Shown: positions 50,590-62,435 of the stretch, piece after piece
Layout: each line of letters opens with the position of its first letter
Numbering within the stretch: position 1 is the first letter of the stretch
Origin: Anolis sagrei
Taxonomy: Eukaryota > Chordata > Lepidosauria > Squamata > Anolidae
DNA length: 64,000 bases
NCBI RefSeq assembly: GCF_037176765.1
Contig: NC_090024.1
Coordinates: 195,172,278 to 195,236,277 of the forward strand
Direction of reading: 5' to 3'
Notes under the pieces: model-generated
The model's database searches: none
What the model was told of the DNA's origin: nothing
Seen by the model: only the letters and a program-made list of their open reading frames with translations
Translations under genes and position numbers: made by a program

Positions 50590-52000
50590 GTAGTCAAAGT
50601 CCACCAGAAGTTGACCATGGAGTTGAACTGAGATTTCCAGAGAAGTGTTCTCTCTCACATAATCAAATCTGCAGAAGTTATAACCGTAAATATGGATGGC
50701 CATTTGTAATTCTACTCTGGCTCATAAAAGATTTGTGTTATTCTCATTGCAATAATAGCTTCACCATGTTACTTGGGGAATTATTACATAAACGTTGTGT
50801 GTGTTTTTTTCAAAAGAATGGGATACATAGGTACCTTTTCTCTGTAATTCAGACCTTGTTTAATCAATATCTGAAAACAGATGCATGTAAAATTTTGTCA
50901 AGAGGTTTGAGGGAGCATCTATTGGCATGTGTTAAGAAAATAATTGGAATGACTCTGTGAATTTATAGCCTATTCATCTTCTCCCAAAAGCAATATTGAC
51001 CTGTTGCAATGATTCACTGCCCCATTAGGAATCTATTATTTTGTTGATACAACCATATCTTTTTGCCTGGTGGACAGTTTGTTGTTCTGTTTTCATTCCA
51101 GCTGCATACTGGAATGCATACTGGTTTCTGTCGTTTACAATACATGAGATAATATGTCTGAGAGAAAATAATTATAATGAAATCATCTGGAATCCTAAGT
51201 GTGCATTCAAACTGGCCTATTTCTTTATCAGCCAGCTGTTATAGCTCCAGGAAAATGTCTGTACTGAATAATGACAAATCAGGCACAGCTTTTCTTGCCT
51301 CTTAATGGGTCTGCTGGCCTTCACCATGTTCCTAGCAAATCTTGGAAAAAATCCCTTTTTTGGATTATAAATCCCAGAATCCCCAGGTATCTGAGGGCCT
51401 CATTAAACAAGGGCCAGGTTAGATAGAGAAATATGTACTTGTTAGTTTGCTTTTCAGCATGCTGTTTATTAGAGCAGAGCGTGTACCCTTCTGCGTGAGC
51501 TCACTATAGACAATGATCTGGGCAATGGAATACAATTTAGGACAGACATCTATGACCGGGATTTCCATTGTTACAAGTCCAAACCAGATGCAATATGGAA
51601 GGTTTTGGATTAGGGCCGTTTTATAGTTCTAATGCTTTCTAATTATCAAATTTACTCTGCCAATTTCTGCGTCTCTTTGGTGTAGTCTGAAAAGATGGAT
51701 TTCTGCTATTTTATATAGAGAGGGACACACAATGATTAATGAGAAGTTGGCTATGGAAAAACAAAAACAGATGAAAGTCTATGTGTCAGACATTGAACTA
51801 GATGATTAAAAAATGCAGGGGTCCATGTATCTTTGTCAGTGTATAAAAATAGATGAATTATGGTGGACTACCTTGAACCAGGCTTTTTGAGAACCAGGTG
51901 TGAGAGACTATACATGCTCTCATGGGAAATATTATTCTTTTTTGTGAAAAATTTAATGGCTCCATTTTGTTTCACCCTGGGCTTTTGAATTTTCTCTTAT
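50590..52000. other. Intergenic stretch
   Basis: No gene or named repeat recognised. The minus-strand and plus-strand open frames here are short and featureless. Confidence 0.4.
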
Positions 52001-52115
52001 GCCCCTTCTACAGTGCCATATAAAGTGCAGAATATTTGCTTTGAACTGGATTATATGACAGTATAGATTCATACAATCCAGTTCAAAGCAGATAATGTGG
52101 ATTATTATCTGCTTT
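52001..52115. mobile_element. MITE, TATAATCCAG/GGCCCC family, truncated
   Basis: GCCCCTTCTACAGTGCCATA, then TTGAACTGGATTATATGACA and CAATCCAGTTCAAAGCAGAT. The right end is lost. Confidence 0.5.
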
Positions 52116-53059
52116 GGGGCGGTGGGCAAAGGAGAGAGTGGCTCAGAGGCATTGCCCTGCCAGTTCATTGGCATTATCTCCAAGGAACACACATATTCAG
52201 CCCAACAAGCCTCTAATAAAACTGCACAGTAAAGTTCACAAGGCATGACTGCAACCCTGTTCATGATTAACGTGGGAATAGTATCGACTTGTAAAACGTC
52301 TTGCAGTTTAACAAAAGTTCTTAAAGCAGCTGAAACATTGTCAGCCCTAAACTTTTAAATGGATCGATGAAAAATCTTGCAAACATTGCCATGTAGCATG
52401 ATTAAGGAATACTTTTAGAAAGAGAAACAAAGATTGATTGTATTTTTCTAATTCTCTGTTTTTTCTGTGATAATCTACCAGAAACAAGAGTACAAACTGA
52501 AAAACCTGTTTCCTCTTGTTCACTTATCAGAGCAAGGAAGCTTGATCAAACATCCTGATGCATCAGGAGATGTTATCACTTCTTTGAAACACTGTGTTTT
52601 CTTATTTTCTGCTACACTATAGCAGTTCATATCCCTAAAACCGGCAGCATTGACCCTTGGCTCCAGTGGCAAAAATGCAGTAACCTGGCACAGGCTAGTA
52701 TTCATGGCTTTTAGAAAATATATGAGACTTGCCTATGGCAATCTGGTTATAGAAGCCAATTTTGCAGCAATTCTGGCCAGTACTGATGCCACTTTCATTT
52801 CAGCACAAAGCTAAGATCTAGCAATTTTCCCAGTCTTTGGGGTCTGTGAGAGGTCGAGGCCCAAGCCTTCAATGAACTATTAAATTTATTGGGTGATTTT
52901 GAACCTCTCGCCTCTTTTCTCTTTGTTTCTGACCTTTCTCACAGGGGTGTTATGGGGATACATGGAGGAAAAGAGACCCATGGCAACTGCATTGTGACCA
53001 GTAGATGAAAGGTGAGATATGCCTATAATAAATAATAAATAAAATAAATATTATATACT
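52116..53059. other. Intergenic stretch
   Basis: No gene or named repeat recognised. Confidence 0.4.
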
Positions 53060-53228
53060 ATTGGTGTTAAGTTCTAAATGGTTTTTTATATGTGGGGTTT
53101 TTGAGGGGTTATGATGTTCATACTTGTTTTATTGAGGCATCGAATCTTTGCTGCTATATGTTGGAATCTGCCCTGAGTCCCCCGGGGAGATAGGGCAGAG
53201 TATAAATAAAGTTTTTATATTATTATTA

Positions 53229-53262
<34 letters not shown>
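53060..53262 (+). mobile_element. L2-type LINE 3' end with (TTA)n tail
   Basis: GCATCGAATCTTTGCTGCTA, CTGCCCTGAGTCCCCCGGGG and AGAGTATAAATAAAG, followed by about 45 bases of ATTATT. Only the 3' UTR is left. Confidence 0.6.
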
Positions 53263-55020
53263 CCATAGCTCAGTTTTGATTTGTAAATTAACTATTTTTA
53301 TTGGCTGTATCTTACCATAATTACAAATGTGGGTTAGCAATATTTTAGTTAGTAACAAAATAATATGCTTCCAAGATCATTCCATAATGGCAATGAAGCT
53401 GTTTTTTTTTTTTTTTTAGCCTAATTCATAATAGCCAGTCTTCATCATTAAATCTAATAAGCTGTTCAAGACAGATGCAGAGGGGTGGAAAGGGTGTTTT
53501 TTAGAGGGAAGATGTCTACCTTGAAGTCTTGCTTGTGGCTGTAGCAAGCCCTTGCTTTTTAGCAATGAATTCTACACCTAGCAAGTCTTGTGATCCAGAA
53601 AGGCAAAGTCAAGGTTGAAAAATGCCTCCTTATTTTCCCTTGAAAATAAGCAGGTGGTGAAAAGTTTTATGAGAAGGTTTGCGTCTTTGGGGGAAGAAGA
53701 CTAATGGTGAGGGATTATGGGAATCCCAGTCTTACAATATTTAGAAGTTCACATATTTCCCATTCTTGCATTAGAAGCAAAGTTCTACCCTGGAGTGGCA
53801 GTTAACACTTTAACTGGAGCTTTTTGTACCAACCAAAATTTTTGAACACTCTTCAAACACTATCCCATGTTGAACCTTTTGCAGTAATCCAAATGCAAAG
53901 TAAACAAGTCATGTGTTGCCCTGGCCAGATCAGACATCTCCAGGAACAGGCAGAGTTGACCTTATAAAATAGCCCAATGTAAGCCCTATGAAATCCAACC
54001 CCACTATTTATGTAAGCATACAGATTGTTTTTGTTCAGCCCTCACCCTGGTTTGGCAATTGTTCTGTCCCTTGCTTACCTTGTATTGATGAAGATACTTT
54101 GTGGAATACAGCATCAATTTCAGGTAATTTTCTGTTCCATGATGCACATTGTGTTCTGCAATTGTTCGCAATCTAACCATCACCAAACATGCTTGAATCT
54201 CCCTCATCCCCAGCCAGCACAGTCACTGACCACACTGGCTGAGGATGGTGTGCATTGGCGCAAGATTGGGGAATAGTGTTTCTAAACATGGGTAGCCATT
54301 GTAATATGCCTCTGCTGACTATCTGATTCCCTCACAAGAACATCCTATGAATTGCTGCATGAAGGGATAGGCAGCTGTGGGGAGATTTACAGCTACTTGT
54401 TAAGTGAGAAAGATATTTAAGCAAGTATCACTAAAACCCAGCTTTACCTTCAGCGCAACAAAGCCAGTGGAACAGAGACAACCCTTCTATCACCTGTGCT
54501 CCCAGGTAGTTTGGGTTCATGGGCTCTGCTGATGCAATTTACAGTTCTTCTCAGGTAATCTGAAGGTGGAATTAAATCCTACACAAGTTTTACCAATAAG
54601 TAAGAGGTGATACAGGAATATATCTCCTTGATATTAACGATTAGCATGACTGTATTTGGCTATAGTAGTGGGTTGATATCCACTCTGGACTTTAGTCCAA
54701 ACTTTAAAAGAGATGCCCAAGGTGCTGTGATCATTATTACAGGTTTAACACTTTGGACAGGAAATTTGCAGTTTGGACAGAAATCTGAAATGGATCCACT
54801 GCCTCACTAGAATGGAAGTTACTACCCATTCCTGTTTAGGAATGCCGTGTATCGTATTATTAATTTTGTTGGAGGATTAATTTGGAACAACCAAAATACT
54901 ATCGCCGGCTAACTCTCTGGATTATTGTTCAGTATTGACCTAAGAGAGCTAATATCATAATGAAGATTTTGGGAATGTTCCATAATTAATGGGAGGCAGA
55001 TACAAGTTATTGGCTATATC
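53263..55020. other. Intergenic stretch
   Basis: No gene or named repeat recognised. A T run of about 17 lies at 53402-53418. Confidence 0.4.
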
Positions 55021-55032
55021 AGCTGATATGTA

Positions 55033-55291
55033 GTCCCCAGTGGTGTAATTGAGCCTCCAGTGGTGCAATGGGTTAAACCCTTATGCCTGCTGACTGACAG
55101 CTCAGTGGTTTGAATCTTGGGAGAGTGGGTTGAGCTCCCTTTGTCAGCTCCAGCTCCCCATGGAAAGACATGAGAGAAGTGTCCCACAAAATGGTAAAAC
55201 ATCAAAACATACAGGTGTCCCCTGGGCAACATCCTTGCAGATGGCCAAAAGCAACTTGCAGTTTCTCAAGTAGCTCATGACACGAAAAAAA
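55033..55291 (+). mobile_element. tRNA-derived SINE (Sauria/ACA type) with 12-base target duplication
   Basis: AGCTGATATGTA flanks the element at 55021-55032 and 55292-55303. The head is present one and a half times (CCCCAGTGGTGTAATTGAGC, then CCTCCAGTGGTGCAATGGGT). The tail is CATGACACGAAAAAAA. The clean duplication marks this as a fairly young insertion. Confidence 0.85.
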
Positions 55292-55584
55292 AGCTGATAT
55301 GTATTCATTCTACACCGAGATCCTATGAACACATAGAGAAGAATCTCAAAACAGTTCTCATTCTAGTCAGATCTTTTCTTTTACCTCTTAGGCAAGTTTG
55401 TAGCATAATATGCACGATGATAAATCAAAATAATTAAAAGGTAAGGTAACGAAACTAAAAACAAACACCATCTCAAGACTACAAAGACTCATATATTGTA
55501 ATATTTAAAAAATCTTAACGACATCAGTTGTTACCCAAGAAGTATCCTTAATACCTATAAACTATCTTGGATTTCTTTGCTCAT

Positions 55585-57335
55585 TGAGCAATGCATGGAA
55601 GTGGAAGAAGACAACATAATAGGAAGGACAAGAGACCTCTTCCAGAAAATTAGAAATATTGGAGGTAAATTTCAGGCAAAAATTGGTATGATAAGAAACA
55701 AAGATGGCAGGGGCCTAACAGAAGCTGAAGAGATCAAGGGAAGGTGGTGAGACTATACAGAAGATCTGTATAGGAAGGATAATAATATCGAGGATAGTTT
55801 TGATGGTGTGGTGAATGAATTAGAACCAGACATCCTGAGGAGTGAGGTTGAATGGGCCTTAAGAAGCATTGCTAACAACAAGGCAGCAGGAGACGACGGG
55901 ATCCCAGCCGAACTGTTCAAAATCTTGGAAGATGATGCTGTCAAGGTGATGCATGCCATATGCCAGCAAATATGGAAAATACAAGAATGGCCATCAGACT
56001 GGAAAAAATCAACTTATATCCCCATACCAAAAAAGGGAAATGCGAAAGACTGCTCCAACTTCCATACAGTGGCCCTTATTTCTCATGCCAGTAAGGTAAT
56101 GCTCAAGATCCTGCAAGGAAGACCCCAGCAATACATGGAGCAAGAGTTGCCAGATGTTCAGGCTGGGTTTAGAAAAGGCAGAGGAACAAGAGACCAGATT
56201 GCCAATATCCGCTGGGAGTTTCAGAAAAACATCTATTTCTGCTTCATTGACTACTCTAAAGCCTTTGACTGTGTGGATCATAATAAATTGTGGCAAGTTC
56301 TTGGAGGGATGGGCATACCAAGCCACCTTGTCTCTCTCCTGAGGAATCTGTACAAGGACCAAGTAGCAACAGTAAGAACTGACCACGGAACAACAGACTG
56401 GTTCAAGATTGGGAAAGGCATACGGCAAGGCTGCATACTCTCAACCAACCTTTTTAACTTGTATGCAGAATACATCATGCGATGTGCGGGGCTTGATGAA
56501 TGCAAAGCTGGGGTGAAAATTGCTGGAAGAAACATTAACAACCTCAGATATGCAGATGACACCACTCTGGTGGCCGAAAGCGAGGAGGAGCTGAGGAGCC
56601 TTCTAACCAAGGTGAAAGAAGAAAGCGCAAAAGCTGGGTTGCAGCTAAACATCAAAAAAACCAAGATTATGGCAACAAGAATGATTGACAACTGGAAAAT
56701 AGAGGGAAAAAATGTGGAGGCCGTGACAGACTTTGTATTTCTAGGTGCAAAGATTACTGCAGATGCAGACTGTGGCCAGGAAATCAGAAGACGCTTACTT
56801 CTTGGGAGGAGAGCAATGTCCAGTCTCTATAAAATAGTAAAGAGTAGAGACATCAGACTGACAACAAAGATCCGCCTAGTCAAAGCCATGGTATTCCCTG
56901 TAGTAATCTACGGATGTGAGAGCTGGCCCTTAGGGAAGGCTGAGCGAAGGAAGATAGATGCTTTTGAACTGTGGTGTTGGAGGAAAGTTCTGAGAGTGCC
57001 TTGGACTGTGAGAAGATCCAACCAGTCCATCCTCCAAGAAATAAAGCCCGACTGCTCACTGGAGGGAAAGATACTAGAGACAAAGTTGAAGTACTTTGGC
57101 CACATCATGAGGAGACAGCAAAGCCTAGAGAAGACAATTATGCTGGGGAAAGTGGAAGGCAAAAGGAAGAGGGGCTGACCAAGGGCAAGATGGATGGATG
57201 GCATCCTTGAAGTGACTGGACTGACCTTGAAGGAGCTGGGGGTGGTGACGGCCGACAGGGAGCTCTGGCGTGGGCTGGTCCATGAGGTCACGAAGAGTCG
57301 GAGATGACTGAACGAATGAACAACAACAACAATCT
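55585..57335 (+). mobile_element. BovB (RTE-clade) LINE, 5'-truncated
   Basis: The reverse transcriptase is open for 456 codons at 55808-57178. Diagnostic blocks include KKSTYIPIPKKGNAKDCSNF, ELPDVQAGFRKGRGTRDQIA, FCFIDYSKAFDCVDHNKLW, IRQGCILS, NNLRYADDTTLVAESEEEL, LVKAMVFPVVIYGCESWPLG and ELWCWRKVLRVPWTVRRSNQ. It ends in an (ACA)n tail at about 57325-57335. These match ruminant BovB closely; BovB is known to have moved horizontally between squamates and ruminants. Breaks: a TGA near 55749, another at 57176 where the copy at 19 kb has CGA (CpG decay), and an apparent loss of about seven codons between ANIRW and EFQKN compared with the family. It is probably a recent but dead copy. Confidence 0.88.
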
Positions 57336-57901
57336 TGGATTTCTTAAGCTTTTGTTGTCCTTTACAAATTTGACAACATGAAATCTGCACTGGTCATAAT
57401 GCTCTTGTCTTTATTTTATTGCTATACTATTGTATTAAAAACTCCTGTGTGAGAAAACACTTTAAGATCAGTTTTCTATGATGACTGGAACTGCAAATCC
57501 TGTCAGGCAGGTTTTGTTTATTGGAAACTTTTGTTAGAACATTTTTTTTAAATTTGTTTTGAGTGTAAACTACTTTCCCACTACTTTCTGTGTGGGAATC
57601 TGACATTTTGTATTTTGTATATTCTGTGTTGGTGTGTGAGAGCACATAGAAAAATAGATTTCCTCTCTTATCTTTAGAAAGGTGGTGAATTTTGCTCTAA
57701 GGAACTTTCTACAGGCTAGGATTATTTCTTAAGACATTCTCTACTTGCCTTTCAGGAAGACCTTTCTTCTCTATCTGGGATAATATCTTTTGTTGGATCA
57801 TAATCACCTTTACCTATTTTATATGAACTGACCCTTGGTAAATCTTGCAGTAAACTCTGGCCCAGTTAGAAATCTGACTGGATTTTTGTCAGCCCCTAGA
57901 T

Positions 57902-58287
57902 TAGTGGTTCCCAACCCATGGGCCATGGCCATGGGTGGGCCATGAGACCTAAAATAAGGTCAGCGGCCCCAAACTAACTGTTGTTGCTGCTGCTGTTGTT
58001 GTTAGCTCCTATTGCCAAACACAAGAGTGGTAATGGAAAAGAAGCCCTTTGTAAGACCCTGTTTAGTCCTCCAAAGTTGTTGTTGTTTTTGTTGTTGTTG
58101 TTGTTGTTGTTGTTGTTATTATTGCTGTTAGGGATGGTTTATTGGGCTTCCCGCTCCACTTTTTGTATTTTTTTCAAACCCTAAAGTTGACCAAAAACTG
58201 TTTCATAACCCTTTTGGTACTAATGGTCCCTTTTCAAAGTGGTCCCTGGTCAAGTGGTTCCAGGTGAAAAAAGGTTGGGAACCACTG
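57902..58287. mobile_element. hAT-type nonautonomous element with 8-base target duplication
   Basis: Ends TAGTGGTTCCCAACC and GGTTGGGAACCACTG. CCCTAGAT (57894-57901) and CCTTAGAT (58288-58295) flank it. The centre holds TGT-rich microsatellite (about 57980-58005 and 58076-58120). The end sequence is that of Charlie-like hAT elements. Confidence 0.82.
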
Positions 58288-58626
58288 CCTTAGATAGAAA
58301 TGGCTGTGGGTTCTACCTGCTTTTAACACCACCTGAAGCTTTACATTTAATGGAGAACCAAGGTATATATTAGTATCTTTTCAGGCCAAAGGCCTTGCAT
58401 GCTGACTCCAAAAATGTATGTTGGGGCCTCAGTCCTCGAATTACACATAAGAAATGAGAGTGCTCAAATTGCATTTTTTCCCTTTACTGTATCTTTTATT
58501 TTGTGAGCATTTCACAAGCATAGCACACATTGGTTCACACCTCACAGTTTACCTTATTAAAACAGGTTGGTCAGTGCAGTTTTTGGGACAGAAATTAATA
58601 TTAGGCCTGCTGCATATGATCTAGCA

Positions 58627-58916
58627 CAGAGTTTTCCAAACTTTTCATGTTTTGTGACACAGCAATTCAATTTCACTAACAAACCAGAAGTTAAACCAAC
58701 CCCTTATAAGAGGTATGGACACCAAAATAAATTGTAATAGCAAAATATATGAGAACACAACAAATCTCATGAAAACCTTTCATTTACATTTCTCCAATAT
58801 ATGATTTATTGATTCTTTCACATAAATTTGGGGGTTTCTTGTTATGTTCGCATGACACACCTACACATTGCAGCCAACACATGAATATGCCATGACATAC
58901 AGTTTGGAAAGCTCTG
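58627..58916. mobile_element. Second hAT-type nonautonomous element with 8-base target duplication
   Basis: Ends CAGAGTTTTCCAAACTTTTC and CAGTTTGGAAAGCTCTG. ATCTAGCA (58619-58626) and ATTTAGCA (58917-58924) flank it. It is a different family from the element 340 bases to its left. Confidence 0.8.
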
Positions 58917-58924
58917 ATTTAGCA

Positions 58925-59629
58925 AATACATGGATTGCAAGGGGACACTATGAATCCTTTTGAAAAAATAACCAACCTTAGATCAAAGTGATGCTTATTG
59001 ATGGAGACAAAAGGAAATGTTTATTGTAGTATGCAAGGGGTTTTTAAAAGTTCAGAATATCCTGACTTCACACAACATTCAGCTCATCTGTAGATAAAGA
59101 CATGTTAAACATAAGCTTCAGCACATTTCTTTTCTCTCGCACTGTATCTAAAAGGAAGGGGTTCAAAATGAGAGTTGTGCATAAGATGAAGGCACTTTGG
59201 TTCTGTACCAAAAGGGCCTTTTTAGCTCTATATCCCCCGGAGAACAGTTCATCTATGAAAATTCTCAAAGCTAAGTTAGTTGGCACTATTTATGACCATT
59301 TTAAATCAGTGTTAGGAAAGTCTATTATCCACAGAATCCCTTTACCCCTTATACTGTGTTGTTGTTAGATCACCCTTCTCCAGACCCGAGATCTTTCCTT
59401 TCTCTTGGGCTGCAAATCCTATTATCAGTTTCATTATCTTTGCTCTGTCTTTCCCCATAAACTATTACTCAAGGCAGTTTATAAATTCGATACTGAATAG
59501 TTGAAACATGCAACAGATCAATATTGAAGTAGAATTGGACTGCCAACAACATTATAAATAAATTAAAACAGTTTTACAATGTTAAAATGTATGTGTAAAA
59601 CAATAAAAAGTATTTCATTGAAAACAGGT
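58925..59629. other. Intergenic stretch with overlapping short frames
   Basis: Open frames of 72 (minus) and 88 (plus) codons overlap at 59068-59368. Neither could be matched to a family, and no splice or start context supports them. Confidence 0.35.
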
Positions 59630-59746
59630 TTTTAAACAGAGGCGAGATGGCTATCTGCTGATAGTGCTTTGATTATGGCAGGGGATTGGACTGGATGGCC
59701 CTTGTGGTCTTTCCCAACACTATGGTTCTATAATTCTATGAACACA
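59630..59746 (+). mobile_element. CR1 LINE 3' end
   Basis: TTTTTAAACAGAGGCGAGAT to GGTTCTATAATTCTATGA is a CR1 terminus missing part of its middle. Confidence 0.6.
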
Positions 59747-59959
59747 AACGATGTGAAAGGAGATTGTTGGATACCTTCCTGCACAACACTGTAAAAAGTA
59801 AACCCATCAGTGTAAATTCTCTTTCACACAAGAAGATTCCAGCTAATATATCCTATGAAAAGCTTTGGGGAAACCTTTGTTTCCTAAGAGAAGGGACAGG
59901 AGAAAACTGTATTATGTTTACCCTGTATTTCTGGTTGCTTCTGGTCATGACATCTCCAA

Positions 59960-60546
59960 ACCCAGTGGGTGCTCACCAATGCTTCCTCTTCATCCCGGAA
60001 AGAAGTGATGAGTGGAGTGTGGCAGGGTTCTGTCCTGGGTCTGGTCTTGTTCAACATCTTTCTTAATTACTTAGATGAAGGGTTAGAAGGTATGATCATT
60101 AAGTTTGCAGACGGCACCAAATTGGGAGGGATAGCTAATACCCCAGAAGACAGGAGCAGATCTCAAAATGATCTTAACAGATTAGAGAGATGGTCCAAAA
60201 CTAGCAAAATGAAGTTCAACAGGGGCAAATGCAAGATACTCCATTTAGACAGAAAAAATGAAAGGCAAAGATACAGAATGGAGGACACCTGGCTCGAGAG
60301 CAGTATGTGTGAAAAAGGTCTTGGAGTCCTCGAAGACAACAAGTTAAACATGAGCCAACAATGTTAGGCAGGGTAAAAAGGCAGGATCAAGCATGATACA
60401 ACAGTTTAAATCTTGCAACTAACAGTTCTACACATAGGTGGCATCACTCGTGCTGTCACACTGAATGCAATTTTCCTGCTTCTTGGCAGGAGGTTGGACT
60501 GGATGGTCCACAAGGTCTCTTCCAACTCAATGATTTTATGATTCAA
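59960..60546 (+). mobile_element. CR1 LINE fragment with internal deletion
   Basis: The RT C-terminal part (SVLGLVLFNIFLNYLDEG, IIKFADGTKLGGIANTPED, RWSKTSKMKFNRGKCKILHL) is followed after 60367 directly by the CR1 3' end (60448-60546, TTCCTGCTTCTTGGCAGGAG, GGTCTCTTCCAACTCAATGA). The segment in between is missing. The catalytic FADD is FADG. Confidence 0.75.
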
Positions 60547-61619
60547 TGTCCCAAGCAGGATGCTAGAGACTTTTTATTTGAGAAGATCTTATCTTTTAAG
60601 TAATTGTTGCAGACATGTCTTTAATTGAGTCTGGGTATGTGCTGAACCTTTATCCTCATTGTGTTTTAAATGGTTTTAAACTGTTTAAAATTAGTACTGT
60701 TTTAAACAGTTCTGTTTTCTTGATTTGTTTTTAAACGTGTTTTATTACACTTGGCTTTTTAAAGCTCTATTTTGTTTTAATTGCTGTTGTAAGCCAGATT
60801 GGGTCCCATGCAGGTAGAAAGTCAGACTACAAATGAAATAAAATAAAATAAAGCAAACACATATGATTGCAAATTACAGTTTGCAGACATTAGTGTTAAA
60901 GGTCAAAATGCAAGTTTTTCCAAATATCTTTTGTCAGTAATATTAATTACCCCTTATGTCAGCAAGCAGGAAGAACCAGTGGGTGAGCAATTTGTATTAA
61001 TATGCCAATTCTGCTTTCCTAAAAGATGGGAAGAGGTCACTGGGGTTATTCAGAGGGATTGTTCTATTTCCTTAGAGGAGCTCATGGTTGATTAACACAG
61101 GCACAGACTGTTCGAGACAAATCCATGTTAATGGCTCTAAACTGGAGCAGTTGTTAACTCAGAACAAACATTATTCCGTCTTTTCAATTCTGAGGTCTGC
61201 AAGGTCAAACTTCATGGTCTGTGGATCTTGCCAGTTTAATTTTCATTACCCACAATGACTGCTGTCACAAATGCAAGTAGTTAATGGGAAAGGGGTTAAA
61301 AGGTACATAACCACAGTTGTGAAGAAATGTAATATTTAGTATCCATGGACATTTTAAGAAGTTTAGGGCTTGGGAAGCGAGTGCCACAAGCAATTAATAA
61401 TAATTAGTAAATTAGTACAAAAATGGTTCTGGTTTCCTAAATAGGTATGGGAATGGGATGTGGAGAGAACCAGACATTTTAGAAAAATGAGGTATTATTT
61501 TGAGTTTGAGGATCTGAGCTCTAAATTGACACATATAAAAGAAACAACATCCCCACCTGGTGGCAGCAATTAAAATAAATTGTAATCATGGAGCAGAAAG
61601 AAGCCTTATGAGACATCAA
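60547..61619. other. Intergenic stretch
   Basis: Begins with a decayed LINE-like tail ending in (AAATA)n at about 60836-60852; beyond that nothing recognised. Confidence 0.4.
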
Positions 61620-61775
61620 CGCTGGATCTACACTGCCGTATAATCCATATTATCAAAGCAGATAATCCAGATAATCTCTACTGGACAGGTTTACATGAGT
61701 CTCTAATGTCATCTAATCTAGTTCAAAGCAAATAATCTAGATTTGAGATGACAGTTTAGATCCAGTCCCACACAA
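61620..61775. mobile_element. MITE, TATAATCCAG family, decayed copy
   Basis: GGATCTACACTGCCGTATAA at the left and GACAGTTTAGATCCAG at the right, with AGTTCAAAGCAAATAATCTA inside. The same family as 61942-62074. Confidence 0.55.
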
Positions 61776-61941
61776 CAAAACTGGTCACTCCCTAACTGGC
61801 TCCAAAATGGATTATAATGTTAATATAGAAGCACCCTATGTTTATATTTATGCAGGCTATAATGGCAATATGAAACTTAATTATATCATCTCACAAATAA
61901 AATTACAACCAACATATATAACCGAAGGAATGTAAAACTCA

Positions 61942-62074
61942 GGCCCCATCTACACTGCCATACTGCTTTGAACTGGATTATATGGCAGTGTAGACTCATA
62001 TAATCCAGTTCAAATCCATTAATATGGATTATCTGCTTTGATAATCTGGATTATATGGCAGCATAGAAGGGGCC
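61942..62074. mobile_element. MITE, TATAATCCAG/GGCCCC family, best copy
   Basis: GGCCCCATCTACACTGCCAT to ATGGCAGCATAGAAGGGGCC with TCA on both sides. Internal ATAATCCAGTTCAAA and inverse arms. Further decayed copies lie at about 48775-48880, 52001-52115, 61620-61775 and 62285-62435. Confidence 0.72.
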
Positions 62075-62284
62075 TCAGCCTTCAGTTTTGTGTTCTTGCA
62101 CATGCCAGTTTCTTGCCCCAAACTGGGCTGATGGCATTGTTGCTGTTTATTAATAGAGAGGAAAAGGAGTGTGGAGGTATCTTAAAGTAAGAAGATGAAA
62201 TGGGTTTTCTCTCAAAGAAGAGGTAAATGGGGTATACCCTATTTGGGAGTGCCACCTCATTTTCCTCCCTGGCAGCCCAAACCG

Positions 62285-62435
62285 TACTCTTCTACGGCTG
62301 GACCTACAAAACCCTATATCCCAGGATCTGAGCCCAGATTATCTGGCAGTGTATACTTATATAGTCTAGTTCAAAGCAGATAATCTGGAATCAGATCCTG
62401 GGACACAGGGCAATGTAGATCCAGTCTAAATTGCC
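62285..62435. mobile_element. MITE, TATAATCCAG family, decayed copy
   Basis: TATCCCAGGATCTGAGCCCA and ATCTGGAATCAGATCCTGGG ends around AGTCTAGTTCAAAGCAGATA. This is the third copy of the family within 800 bases. Confidence 0.5.

Noticed and set aside
59068-59368. Overlapping 72- and 88-codon frames on both strands
   Set aside because: They looked protein-like at first, but no family, start context or splice sites could be supported.
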